DNA from: an uncultured Alphaproteobacteria bacterium
Lineage (GTDB): Bacteria; Pseudomonadota; Alphaproteobacteria; RF32; CAG-239
Length of the DNA: 33,164 nt
Assembly: GCA_945835885.1 (NCBI GenBank)
Contig: CAMAJR010000010.1
Coordinates: 1 to 33,164 of the forward strand
Direction: 5' to 3'
This document shows, piece after piece, positions 1 through 8,370 of this stretch. The translations under genes and the position numbers were made by a program. Positions within the stretch are counted from its first letter, which is position 1; each line of letters begins with the position of its first letter. Below the pieces are notes generated by a model, which worked only from the letters and a program-made list of their open reading frames with translations, searched no databases and was not told the DNA's origin.

Positions 1-765
<765 letters not shown>

Positions 766-781
766 TTTTATAACAGATTAT

Positions 782-816
782 CCCCACCGTGTTAAATTTA
801 ACCGGTGGGGTTTTTT
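782..816 (+). terminator. Intrinsic terminator after gapA
   Basis: CCCCACCG (782-789) pairs perfectly with CGGTGGGG (803-810). An inner GTTAAA/TTTAAC palindrome (791-802) extends the stem past one bulged T, and six T follow (811-816). It ends 24 nt before the pgk start. gapA and pgk can therefore be partly uncoupled, with pgk expressed by read-through or from its own signals. Confidence 0.9.
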
Positions 817-840
817 GAATATCTTTACGAGGAAAAATCA

Positions 841-2055
841 ATGCAAGAATACAGAACAATAGAAGATTTAGGCGATTTGAACGGCAAGGTCGTTATGTTG
901 CGTGCTGATTTGAATGTGCCGATGGATGAAAATTTTCATGTGACCAACACTGCGCGTATTGACCGCACCGTTCCGACCATTAAAACTCTAATGAAAAAAG
1001 GGGCAAAAGTAGTGGTTATTTCGCACTTCGGACGTCCGGAAGGTAAGGGTGATGTTAAAAATTCGTTGCGCCATGTGGCACCGGAACTCGAAAAAGCACT
1101 CGGTTCAAAGGTTGTGTTTGTGGACGATTGTATCGGCGAAGTTGTTGAAAATGCCGTTAAAAATATGAAGGCAGATGAAGTTTTGCTTTTGGAAAATCTG
1201 CGTTATTATAATGAAGAAAAGAAAGGTGATGCCGCTTGGGCCAAAGAATTGGTTAAAGTGGCAGATGCGTATGTTTCTGATGCGTTTTCAACCGCACACC
1301 GTGCACACGCTTCTATGGTTGCGGCACCGGAATTGCTGCCGTCGGCAATGGGGTTGCTGATGGCAGAAGAAGTTGCGGCTTTAACATCGGGGCTGAACAA
1401 TCCTAAACGTCCGTTGATGGCAGTTGTCGGTGGTTCTAAAGTTTCGACAAAGCTCGACCTCTTAAATAATTTGGTGAAAAAAGTTGATAAACTGGTAATT
1501 TCCGGCGGTATGGCGCATACATTTTTAAAAGTTTTGGGCGCAAACGGCATCAATGAAGAAAATTCACTGGTGCAACCGGATATGCTTGATACGGCTAAAG
1601 AAATTTTGAAAACAGCAAAAGAACACGGATGTGAAGTTATTTTGCCGGAAGATTTGGTGGTTGCGGAAGAATTTGCCGCCAATGCGCCGCATAAGACGGT
1701 TGATGTTGATAATGTTCCGGCAACCGGAACTTTGCTTGATGTCGGGGCAAAAACAATCGCCAAAATCAATGCAAAACTTGATGAGTGCAATACGTTGGTT
1801 TGGAATGGTCCGCTCGGTGCGTTTGAACTTAAACCGTTTGATACGGCAACCAATTTGGTGGCTCAACATGCGGCAAAACTGACTCAAGCCGGAAAATTGA
1901 CTTCAGTTGCCGGTGGCGGTGATACGGTATCGGCTTTGGCTAATGCCGGTGTGGCTGATAAATTCAGCTACATTTCGACAGCCGGCGGCGCATTCCTCGA
2001 ATGGATGGAAGGTAAGGAATTGCCTGGTGTCGCCATTATGAAAAAATCCGTATAA
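841..2055 (+). CDS. pgk: Phosphoglycerate kinase
   Basis: Transfers phosphate from 1,3-bisphosphoglycerate to ADP, giving 3-phosphoglycerate and ATP in the cytosol. At 404 residues it has normal length. The N-domain motifs are RADLNVP (about 21-27), ISHFGRPEG and LLENLRYY. The nucleotide-binding region has VVGGSKVSTKL, WNGPLGAFE and GGGDTVSAL. I start it at ATG 841, 8 nt after GAGG (829-832). An in-frame upstream start at 805 would lie inside the gapA terminator and adds an unconserved leader. After the conserved ELPGVA the protein carries an odd tail, IMKKSV. The last codons lie in the head of the intergenic repeat element that follows, so the tail may come from that element. Confidence 0.97.
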   Translation: MQEYRTIEDLGDLNGKVVMLRADLNVPMDENFHVTNTARIDRTVPTIKTLMKKGAKVVVISHFGRPEGKGDVKNSLRHVAPELEKALGSKVVFVDDCIGEVVENAVKNMKADEVLLLENLRYYNEEKKGDAAWAKELVKVADAYVSDAFSTAHRAHASMVAAPELLPSAMGLLMAEEVAALTSGLNNPKRPLMAVVGGSKVSTKLDLLNNLVKKVDKLVISGGMAHTFLKVLGANGINEENSLVQPDMLDTAKEILKTAKEHGCEVILPEDLVVAEEFAANAPHKTVDVDNVPATGTLLDVGAKTIAKINAKLDECNTLVWNGPLGAFELKPFDTATNLVAQHAAKLTQAGKLTSVAGGGDTVSALANAGVADKFSYISTAGGAFLEWMEGKELPGVAIMKKSV

Positions 2056-2420
2056 TGGGTAACTAATCGGGAGATTTTTCCTCGTGTACTATTTTGTGTA
2101 CACGTCGTTAAAATCTCCCTTCTTATTTACCGCATTCTCCGGATTTTTTTGTGTATGTTCTTTAATGTCGGTGTTCTCGGCTTATAGGCTTTTATTATAC
2201 ACTGCGCGAAAAGGGTAACAGTGTATCAGTTTCTTTCTCCGGATTTTTCCTCGTGTACCATTTTGTGTACACGTCGTTAAAATCTCCCTTCTTATTTACC
2301 GCATTCTCCGGATTTTTTTGTGTATGTTCTTTAATGTCGGTGTTCTCGGCTTATAGGCTTTTATTATACACTGCGCGAAAAGGGTAACAGTGTATCAGTT
2401 TCTTTCTCCGGATTTTTTTG
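2041..2420. repeat. Hairpin-bearing intergenic repeat element, copy 1, with internal tandem duplication
   Basis: This element fills the gap between convergent pgk (+) and the M20 peptidase gene (-). Its head, CGTATAATGGGTAACTAATC (2049-2068), overlaps the pgk stop codon. Next is a long hairpin: GGGAGATTTT (2069-2078) with AAAATCTCCC (2110-2119), and inside it CGTGTAC (2083-2089) with GTACACG (2098-2104). The tail contains TATTTACCGCATTCTCCG followed by a T run. Head, loop TATTTTG and tail recur at 11522-11814, with different stem arms. It is probably a REP/BIME-like or terminator-like repeat. No protein is apparent in it. Confidence 0.85.
2073..2410. repeat. 169-bp direct tandem duplication (2 copies)
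   Basis: Copy 1 is 2073-2241 and copy 2 is 2242-2410. By eye they differ at one base, T at 2090 versus C at 2259. The duplication starts inside the 5' arm of the first hairpin, so the second hairpin keeps GATTTT/AAAATC and CGTGTAC/GTACACG but loses the outer GGGA pairing. A partial third start (GATTTTTTTGTGT) follows at 2411. Near identity implies a recent duplication or active copy-number change. Confidence 0.93.
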
Positions 2421-2434
2421 TGTTTAGAAAGAGC

Positions 2435-3538
2435 TTATTTTTTTGCCAAATATTCCAAGAATTTAATCTGTATATCGGCAATTTGCTTAACACTCTCGAT
2501 TTCGACATATTCGTCTGAAGCGTGCATACCGTCGCCGGTACCCGAATGCATAATGACGGTCGAGCCCTTTACCGCAAAAGCGCGTGAATCGGTTGCCCCG
2601 CCGATGTGCTCAAACTCTATCGGCTTTCCCATAATATTTTCGGCAAAACGCTTGTAGTTCAAAATATCAGGATTATTCTCGTCCATCACGACCGGTGTGC
2701 TTGCGGAAACAATTTTGTATTCCACACCCTTAACCATACATTTTTGTAAGTTTTTTTCTAAATTTTCCACACTGGAATCTTCGGTCAGACGAAAGTCAAG
2801 CAGTGCCTCGGCATAGTTGGAAATAATGTTGGATACTTGTCCACCCTCGATTTTGGCAAAATGCACCGTATCAAACCAAGTGTCGCTCGGTTGTGGTAAA
2901 TCGGCGGCGTAATACGGATAAATTGCGCGAATATTTTGCCAAGTTTGCATCAGGAGTTCATTGGCATCAACCCCGTTCCACGGGGTAGAACCGTGCGCTT
3001 CTTTGCCGTGAGCGATGATTTTGACAAATACCGGATTTTTACATTTGCTGACAATTTTGGTAATGTCTCCGCCGACATCGTTGTCAAGCACGATACGAGC
3101 ACTGATTTGCGGATATGCTTCCATAAACGATTCGGTTGATTTACTGCCTTTTTCTTCATCGGTTGAGAGAATAACCCCGAATTTTATCGGCAGACTATGC
3201 GCGCATACATATTCCATAGAGTTCAGAGCAACGGCAGCAAATGATTTCATATCGAGTGTGCCGCGTCCGAACATTTTACCATCTCTAATTATCGGTTCAA
3301 ACATAGAATCATCTGCCGGCACTACGTCAATATGCCCCAAAATCACGACGTCAAAATCAAAGGAATCGCAGTTGCGCAGAAAAACAACAGGCGAGGCGGT
3401 TGTTTTAAAAATTTCAACTTTAGCCGCAGTGTCGGCAAATTTATTTTTAATATATTCCGCCGCTTTGGCTATTTCCGCTGCGTTGCCGGTTTCGGTGCGA
3501 AAACGAATAAGGTCTTGAGCCGTTTGTAATAAATCCAT
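2435..3538 (-). CDS. M20-family metallopeptidase (ArgE/DapE/CPG2-like deacylase)
   Basis: Zinc-dependent amidohydrolase of the M20 family, probably cytosolic, that cleaves an acyl group or peptide from an amino acid. Its 367 residues fit single-subunit M20 enzymes. Metal and catalytic residues are visible: GHIDVVP (H69, D71), GRGTLDMK (bridging D96), TDEEKGS (catalytic E near 128 plus a metal Glu), LDND (about 151-154), and a late MHSGTGDGMHASDEYV that supplies the last His. A dimerisation domain with HGKEAHGSTPWNGVDA lies between. AAGGA precedes the ATG. The substrate cannot be told: acetylornithine, succinyl-diaminopimelate and dipeptides are all possible. It converges on pgk across the repeat element. 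Confidence 0.85.
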   Translation of the reverse strand: MDLLQTAQDLIRFRTETGNAAEIAKAAEYIKNKFADTAAKVEIFKTTASPVVFLRNCDSFDFDVVILGHIDVVPADDSMFEPIIRDGKMFGRGTLDMKSFAAVALNSMEYVCAHSLPIKFGVILSTDEEKGSKSTESFMEAYPQISARIVLDNDVGGDITKIVSKCKNPVFVKIIAHGKEAHGSTPWNGVDANELLMQTWQNIRAIYPYYAADLPQPSDTWFDTVHFAKIEGGQVSNIISNYAEALLDFRLTEDSSVENLEKNLQKCMVKGVEYKIVSASTPVVMDENNPDILNYKRFAENIMGKPIEFEHIGGATDSRAFAVKGSTVIMHSGTGDGMHASDEYVEIESVKQIADIQIKFLEYLAKK

Positions 3539-3625
3539 TTTTTCTATCCTTTTTCAATAATTTTTTACCTTTTTTTTATATCTATACGCCATAATCATTT
3601 AAAATAAGTAAAAAGGAATTTAAAG

Positions 3626-4135
3626 ATGAAGTCATTGTTTGTTACAGTATTGGCGACGCTTTTGACTTGGAGTTCCGTGTCTTTGGCGCAGGTTGAAGAA
3701 GATGGCGACGAAACGGGATTGGCGTTACCGCGTATGGTGTCGCTTCGGTCAAGCCGTATCAATGCGCGTTCCGGTCCGGGCATCCGTTATCCGATTGAGT
3801 GGGTCTATCAGCAAAAAGGTGCGCCGGTAGAGATTATCGATGAATTTGAGCTGTGGCGCAAAATCAAAGATTGGGAAGGCACGGAAACTTGGGTGCATAA
3901 GGCGATGCTGTCGGGCAGACGTTTTGTTCGTGTGGCTAATCCGGGGGTGAATAATATTTATGCCAAACCGGAAAAAAATGCAAAAGTTATTGCTAAAGTT
4001 GAAGATGGCGTGGTCGGCGAAGTTGAAAAATGTCCGGCAGAAACGAAAATGTGTTTGATTCGGTTTGATAATATTCAAGGGTGGGTGCGCCGTAGCGCAT
4101 TGTTTGGTATTTATGACAACGAGGTGATAAAATAG
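3626..4135 (+). CDS. Secreted bacterial SH3 (SH3b) domain protein
   Basis: The protein has 169 residues. Residues 1-21 form a signal peptide ending SVSLA before QVEEDGDE. The rest is one or two SH3b-like folds: SLRSSRINARSGPGIRYPIEWVYQQKGAPVEII at about 40-72, then a second region with NIYAKPEKNAKVIAKVEDGVVGEV and GWVRRSALFGIY near the C-terminus. The RxGPGxxYP block is typical of the SH3-type-3 proteins common in alphaproteobacteria, which are thought to bind peptidoglycan in the periplasm. No catalytic motif is seen. It ends 3 nt before the recombinase gene and may be cotranscribed with it. Confidence 0.85.
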   Translation: MKSLFVTVLATLLTWSSVSLAQVEEDGDETGLALPRMVSLRSSRINARSGPGIRYPIEWVYQQKGAPVEIIDEFELWRKIKDWEGTETWVHKAMLSGRRFVRVANPGVNNIYAKPEKNAKVIAKVEDGVVGEVEKCPAETKMCLIRFDNIQGWVRRSALFGIYDNEVIK

Positions 4136-4138
4136 GCC

Positions 4139-5080
4139 GTGAAGCAGGAAATAACGTTTAATGCCGATACAGAGCTGACGGAGTTGATACATCGTTGGCA
4201 AGATTGGCTGTTAAAAGAGCGTTTGTATTCGGCACATACTTTGGCGGCGTATTCGCGCGATTTATCAATTTTTATGAAAAAAATCAGTCCGGATAAGGAG
4301 TTATCTTTAGCGGATTTATCGGCACTTGAAGTTTATGATTTTCGGCGCTTTTTGAGTGAGCGTGCGGCGCAATATATCAACAAATCATCAATGGGACGCG
4401 AGCTGTCAAGCATTAAAAACTTTTTTAAATGGTTAGAACGAAATGATTATGCCAAAAATTCGGCAATCAGCGTTATTTCTTCACCGCGTAAGCCGAAAAT
4501 TTTGCCAAAAGCACTCGATGAAACCGATGCTTTCCATTTGCTCGACGAAGCGGTTGATGTTGCAAGTTGCGCGTGGCAAGGACTGCGGGATAAAGCAATT
4601 TTGATTTTGCTTTACGGTTGCGGTTTGCGCATTTCCGAAGCCCTTGCGTTAAATGTCGGCGATATTTCTGCCGAAAGCGAGTTCCTTCGCGTCAAAGGTA
4701 AGGGAAATAAAGAACGTGTTGTTCCCTTGTTGCCGATAATTTGGCAGAATATCGAACAATACCTTGCAAAAAGCCCTTATACAGCCAACGTAGGAGAACC
4801 GTTGTTTGTCGGAGCCAGAGGTGAGCGATTAAGTCCGCGCATTGTGCAACGCCAAGTAGAAAAGTTGCGCGGCAGATTAGGCCTTGCTGATACGTTGACG
4901 CCCCATGCCTTACGCCATTCTTTTGCTACTCAGTTGCTTAAAGAGGGAGTTGACTTGCGCTCCATACAGGAATTATTGGGTCATTCATCCTTAATCACAA
5001 CCCAGCGCTATACCGATGTTCAAACCGAAACTTTGCAAAGAGAATACCATAAAGCGCATCCGCTTGAAAAGCAGAAATAA
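4139..5080 (+). CDS. xerC: Tyrosine recombinase, XerC type
   Basis: Site-specific recombinase that with XerD resolves chromosome dimers at dif beside FtsK. Its 313 residues are a normal length. An N-terminal SAM-like core-binding domain (about 14-105) is followed by the catalytic domain. All catalytic residues are present: R164 (GCGLRISEAL), K186 or K188 (VKGKGNKER), H256 and R259 (HALRHSFAT), H282 (LLGHSS) and nucleophile Y291 (QRYTDV). The ending YTDVQTETLQREYHKAHP resembles XerC more than XerD, which usually has YTHV. The start is GTG 4139 with weak SD support (GAGGTG about 12 nt upstream). It is a housekeeping recombinase and not evidence for an integrated element. Confidence 0.85.
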   Translation: MKQEITFNADTELTELIHRWQDWLLKERLYSAHTLAAYSRDLSIFMKKISPDKELSLADLSALEVYDFRRFLSERAAQYINKSSMGRELSSIKNFFKWLERNDYAKNSAISVISSPRKPKILPKALDETDAFHLLDEAVDVASCAWQGLRDKAILILLYGCGLRISEALALNVGDISAESEFLRVKGKGNKERVVPLLPIIWQNIEQYLAKSPYTANVGEPLFVGARGERLSPRIVQRQVEKLRGRLGLADTLTPHALRHSFATQLLKEGVDLRSIQELLGHSSLITTQRYTDVQTETLQREYHKAHPLEKQK

Positions 5081-5090
5081 AATATTGTCG

Positions 5091-5138
5091 AAAATCAGAC
5101 AACAAAAAAGAGGCCTGATTTTGTCGCGACCTCTCTTT
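5091..5138. terminator. Overlapping stem-loops between convergent xerC and rpmG
   Basis: AAAATCAG (5091-5098) pairs with CTGATTTT (5115-5122). AGAGG (5109-5113) pairs with CCTCT (5130-5134), and on the minus strand that second stem is followed by a T run (complement of 5103-5108), as for an rpmG terminator. The two stems overlap and exclude each other. The gap is short and convergent, which fits two-sided termination. Confidence 0.6.
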
Positions 5139-5159
5139 CTAATTCTTTATAACAGAAAA

Positions 5160-5327
5160 TTATTTTAATTTCTTTTCAACGAATTCTTCGTGCTTACGAG
5201 ATTTTTTATCATATTTTTTAACCGTAAGCTTTTCCGGATGCGTTCTCGGATTTTTTTCTGCCAAATAGAAAGAGCCGGTCCCGGCGGTGCTTTCCAACTT
5301 AATTTTAATTTTTACTGCTTTTGCCAT
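5160..5327 (-). CDS. rpmG: Large ribosomal subunit protein bL33
   Basis: A 55-residue, strongly basic ribosomal protein of the 50S subunit near the E site. The core [24 protein letters not shown] is diagnostic. The KYDxxxRKHxxFxExKLK ending fits the Gram-negative family. Zinc-binding CxxC pairs are absent, so this is the zinc-independent (C-) form. I start it at ATG 5327 ([10 protein letters not shown]). The frame stays open upstream to 5372 but adds an unconserved leader. It is monocistronic and converges on xerC. Confidence 0.96.
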   Translation of the reverse strand: MAKAVKIKIKLESTAGTGSFYLAEKNPRTHPEKLTVKKYDKKSRKHEEFVEKKLK

Positions 5328-5449
5328 TTTTTTACTCTTTTTCAGGTTAAAAGTTAAAACATTTAGGCGCATTATACATATTTCTGAGTGCTTGTCAATA
5401 GGTTTTTATGTAAAAGTGAAAAAATTTTTTACGTTTTTTTAAAAAAGAC

Positions 5450-5476
5450 TTGACAAAAAATCGGAGGGAATAAACT
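5450..5476 (+). promoter_or_regulatory. Candidate sigma70 promoter upstream of the split gene
   Basis: A perfect -35 TTGACA (5450-5455) and a weak -10 TAAACT (5471-5476) are separated by 15 nt, shorter than ideal. They lie 38 nt upstream of the ATG at 5515. Long A and T runs precede the -35 and could act as an UP element. Only the -35 is strong. Confidence 0.4.
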
Positions 5477-5514
5477 GAGAATAGACAGAAACATTTTTAT
5501 GAAAGGGCAAGACA

Positions 5515-6307
5515 ATGGAGTGTCAATCAGACTTTGAAACGCGTCGTGATGTGAAAAAAATGTTTGTTGCCAATGGTAAAGCACTTTATTTTGTTCCCGA
5601 TGGAACCGGTAAATATGAATTTTGCAGTAAAGATTCCTTATTACAAAAATGGTGTGAAACAATGAAAAACAAACGAGTGAAAGCAAACGCACTAAAATTC
5701 GTTGTAAGTGGAGCAAAAGACTATTTGAAAGGTAAAACTCAGCTCAGAGATACAAGTAATAGTGTTACGGCAAATTGGAAAGATAATCCGGTTGGAACAA
5801 ATGCATTATATCCGATTGAAAATTTTGGATAAGAGAGCGGTATTTTCCACAACTCGTGAACCGGGGAGTGATGGTGCGGCAAAAATTAAAGTGGCACTGA
5901 TTGCTGAAAATGATATGCCTACGACAAACGTGGCTCAAGTGATTATGGGACATTACGGACCGACAGGTAAGGCCGGAATTTATACTGCTATTTTCGGTGA
6001 TGAAGGAATGCCTTTTCCTGAAAATATCGCCAAACGTAGTCCCGATAACAAGGAGTTTATTGCTCACTGCCAAACATATTGGGGCAATCATGTGATGTTG
6101 ATAACACCTAAGAAATTGGAAGCAAATATTGCAAAATTAAAAGCACAAGGTATGTCGACAAAAACACCAGAATTGGCGTTGAAATCATTTCAGAATAGTG
6201 GTGAAAATTCACCGATTGTTAAGCATTTTGTTGCGGAAATTTCACCAAATGCCGTCAGATTACAGATGCCAACAGGCCGAACAGTCGGACCGAAACAATA
6301 CGAATAA
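5515..6307 (+). pseudogene. Unrecognised protein gene interrupted by a +1 frameshift (about 263 aa if restored)
   Basis: Two overlapping frames read as one protein. The 5' part (5515-5832, 105 aa, SD AAGGG at 5503-5507) ends PIENFG-stop, and the second frame continues DKRAVFSTTREPGSDGAA from 5828 to 6307. Removing one G of the GG at 5827-5828 joins them as ENF-DKRAVF. The joined product has no signal peptide or membrane segment. It is rich in Lys and contains GHYGPTGKAGIYTAIFGDEG and QTYWGNHVMLITP blocks. I do not recognise the family. Possibilities are a true frameshifted pseudogene, a programmed +1 shift at TTT GGA TAA, an assembly error, or two separate genes. A hairpin terminator follows. 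Confidence 0.6.
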
Positions 6308-6325
6308 TTTTTTACAATTTTACTA

Positions 6326-6360
6326 AAGAACCTCATGAGTATTTGTGAGGTTCTTAATTT
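6326..6360. terminator. Hairpin terminator shared by convergent genes
   Basis: AAGAACCTCA (6326-6335) pairs perfectly with TGAGGTTCTT (6346-6355) around a 10-nt loop, followed by AATTT (+). On the minus strand the same stem is followed by a TTTAGTAAAATTG tract. It separates the split gene (+) from the S41 protease gene (-). The T tracts are imperfect. Confidence 0.65.
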
Positions 6361-6378
6361 TAATTGTTGTGTTTCTCG

Positions 6379-7446
6379 TTAAATTTCATTTTTAAGCAAT
6401 TTTATTGCTTTATCAATGTCGTCATCTTGTTTGAGGCGGCTTTCACGGATGCAAACATCATTTTCCGTGCCGGAAAGGCATAAGTCCGGCTCAATTCCGT
6501 GTTTATGTATTGCTTTGCCGGACGGCGTGAAAAATTGCTCGGTGGTCAGCACAAGTTTGCCGCCGTTTGACATTTCGGTGACGTTTTGAATTGTGCCTTT
6601 ACCAAACGTATGCGCACCGATGAGTTTGGCTCTTGATTGCTCTTGCATACCGCCTGCCAAAACTTCTGCCGCCGAAGCCGTGCCGCCGTCTACCATAATG
6701 ACCATCGGGCCGGTGAACAGCGCTTTGTCACCGGTGGTATAATAATGTTTGTTGCGTTCGTTGCGGCCGGCAGTGTAAGTAACAATTGCGTTTTCACTGA
6801 ACATATTGGCAATTTTTAATGCCTCGTTGAGCATACCGCCGCTGTTGCCGCGCAAATCCAAGATAACGCCGACGGCACGAGGATTTTCTCGCAAAGATTG
6901 CTCAACCATTTTGGCTGATTGCTTATTGAAAACGCGCATTTTAATATAAAGCACGTTTTTAATCATACGGTCGGCATAAAGTGTGTAAATTACATTGTCG
7001 CGCTCGTGGTCAACATATTCAAATTGTGAATAATAGCCGGAGTATTTATCCATTTTGGATGTCATACCCTTCATCATTCGGTCGACTAACTGATAATCTT
7101 TAAGTTCTGCCGTTTCTGATACTTTGGTAATGTCGGTTAAGAGTTTATGCACGGCGTCCACCCAGCCGAGAATATCGCCGTTGTCTTTCGGAAACGGCAC
7201 AACGCTTTTAATGCGATAATTATAATAAACGTAAAAGCGGTCACGGCCTTTGGTAATTTTCAGCGCTCTATCCATCTCTGGCAGAGTTTTCAGTCCGGTA
7301 TAAATCATCTCGGCATTATCCACCGGTTCAAGATATTGATTATTGACGGTGGTCAGCATTTCATTGATGACACGTTTGTCAATAGTGCCTTCGGCAAATG
7401 CGGCGGTTGTCCATAACAAGCAAAAAATAAAAAACAGTTTCTTCAT
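6379..7446 (-). CDS. S41-family C-terminal processing peptidase without an evident PDZ domain
   Basis: Periplasmic serine protease of the CtpA/Prc family. Its 355 residues begin with a signal peptide (1-18, TTAAFA before EG). The catalytic Ser/Lys pair is clear: S258 in DGGTASAAEVLAGG and K283 in AHTFGKGTIQ. LDLRGNSGG at about 197-204 is also conserved. The substrate-binding PDZ domain normally sits between the cap helix region (here DKYSGYYSQFEYVD, 133-146) and the first core strand (here VLYIKMRVF, about 165-173). Only about 20 residues lie in between, so the PDZ seems to be missing. It follows xth with a 2-nt gap, so the two are probably one transcript. Confidence 0.88.
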   Translation of the reverse strand: MKKLFFIFCLLWTTAAFAEGTIDKRVINEMLTTVNNQYLEPVDNAEMIYTGLKTLPEMDRALKITKGRDRFYVYYNYRIKSVVPFPKDNGDILGWVDAVHKLLTDITKVSETAELKDYQLVDRMMKGMTSKMDKYSGYYSQFEYVDHERDNVIYTLYADRMIKNVLYIKMRVFNKQSAKMVEQSLRENPRAVGVILDLRGNSGGMLNEALKIANMFSENAIVTYTAGRNERNKHYYTTGDKALFTGPMVIMVDGGTASAAEVLAGGMQEQSRAKLIGAHTFGKGTIQNVTEMSNGGKLVLTTEQFFTPSGKAIHKHGIEPDLCLSGTENDVCIRESRLKQDDDIDKAIKLLKNEI

Positions 7447-7448
7447 TT

Positions 7449-8243
7449 TTAATCCTTAAATTCTGCAATTAAAACAGTATGATCGCTGGCTTTTTCGAGA
7501 GCGCGAAAATCACGGTCGATATTACAGGAAACGAGGCGGTCGGTCAAAGCCGGCGCGCTTAAAATATAATCGATACGTAGCCCTAAATCATTTTGAAACG
7601 AACCGGCGTTATAGTCCCAAAAAGTGTAGCCGGATGTGTGCGGAAATAATGCCCGATAAGTGTCGCACCAACCGGCACGCAACAATCGACGCAAACGGAT
7701 TTGAACTTCCGGTCGATAAAGGGCGTCGCCTTTAAATAATTCGGGATTATAAACATCTTGCGGAGTCATAATCACATTAAAATCACCGCCGAGAACAACG
7801 TTTTTTTTCGTGCGCAGCAGATTGTCGGCGTGCGTTATCAGAGCGTCCATCCATTTGAGCTTGTATTCAAATTTAGAAGTGTCTGTCAGACGATTGCTCG
7901 GCGGATTGCCGTTTGGCAAATATAACGAAGCGACGGTGTAATTTTGTGAGTTGATTTTGACAAGACATTCCAAATAGCGCGCATTTTCGTCAGGAAAATT
8001 CGGTAAATTTTCCGCTGTTACCTCAAGCGGATGCCGACTTATGAGCGCAACGCCGTTATAGCTTTTTTGCCCGAGTATTTTGGCTTCGTAACCAAGCATC
8101 TGCAAATCAAAGAACGGAAAGTTGTTAAACTCTGTTTTTATTTCTTGCAAAAGCATAATATCGGGATTGTTTTTCCCGAGCCAAGCGCATAAATTATTCA
8201 GGCGCGCATTTACGGAATTTATGTTTAGAGTTGCAATTTTCAT
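7449..8243 (-). CDS. xth: Exodeoxyribonuclease III / AP endonuclease
   Basis: Mg-dependent nuclease of the EEP superfamily that cleaves 5' of abasic sites and degrades duplex DNA 3'-5' in base-excision repair. Its 264 residues match bacterial ExoIII. Motifs seen are N7 (ATLNINSVNAR), E34 (LLQEIKT), the catalytic Tyr region (SLYLPNGNP), GGDFNV, GLRIDYIL and the terminal SDHTV with the catalytic His. It is the first gene of a two-gene minus-strand unit with the S41 protease. It diverges from the SPOR gene across 127 nt. Confidence 0.95.
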   Translation of the reverse strand: MKIATLNINSVNARLNNLCAWLGKNNPDIMLLQEIKTEFNNFPFFDLQMLGYEAKILGQKSYNGVALISRHPLEVTAENLPNFPDENARYLECLVKINSQNYTVASLYLPNGNPPSNRLTDTSKFEYKLKWMDALITHADNLLRTKKNVVLGGDFNVIMTPQDVYNPELFKGDALYRPEVQIRLRRLLRAGWCDTYRALFPHTSGYTFWDYNAGSFQNDLGLRIDYILSAPALTDRLVSCNIDRDFRALEKASDHTVLIAEFKD

Positions 8244-8370
8244 ATTATATCCTTTGTTTTTACTATAATCGTTTTTTTGAGAATGAAAAGATTTTTTTTA
8301 TTGTGTTAAATGATTTTAAAGAGTAGAAGTTGTATAAGCAATATAGATTACGAAAAAATAGAGAGGGAAT

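Noticed and set aside
805..840. Upstream start for pgk at 805
   Set aside because: It lies in the gapA terminator stem and T run and adds an unconserved leader. ATG 841 has a well-spaced GAGG.
1206..1887. Open frames of 215 and 107 codons antisense to pgk
   Set aside because: pgk is a clear, conserved gene on the other strand. The antisense products have no recognisable motif or SD.
2073..2410. CRISPR array
   Set aside because: Only two adjacent copies of a 169-bp unit, no spacer structure and no cas genes. The same applies to 11590-11814.
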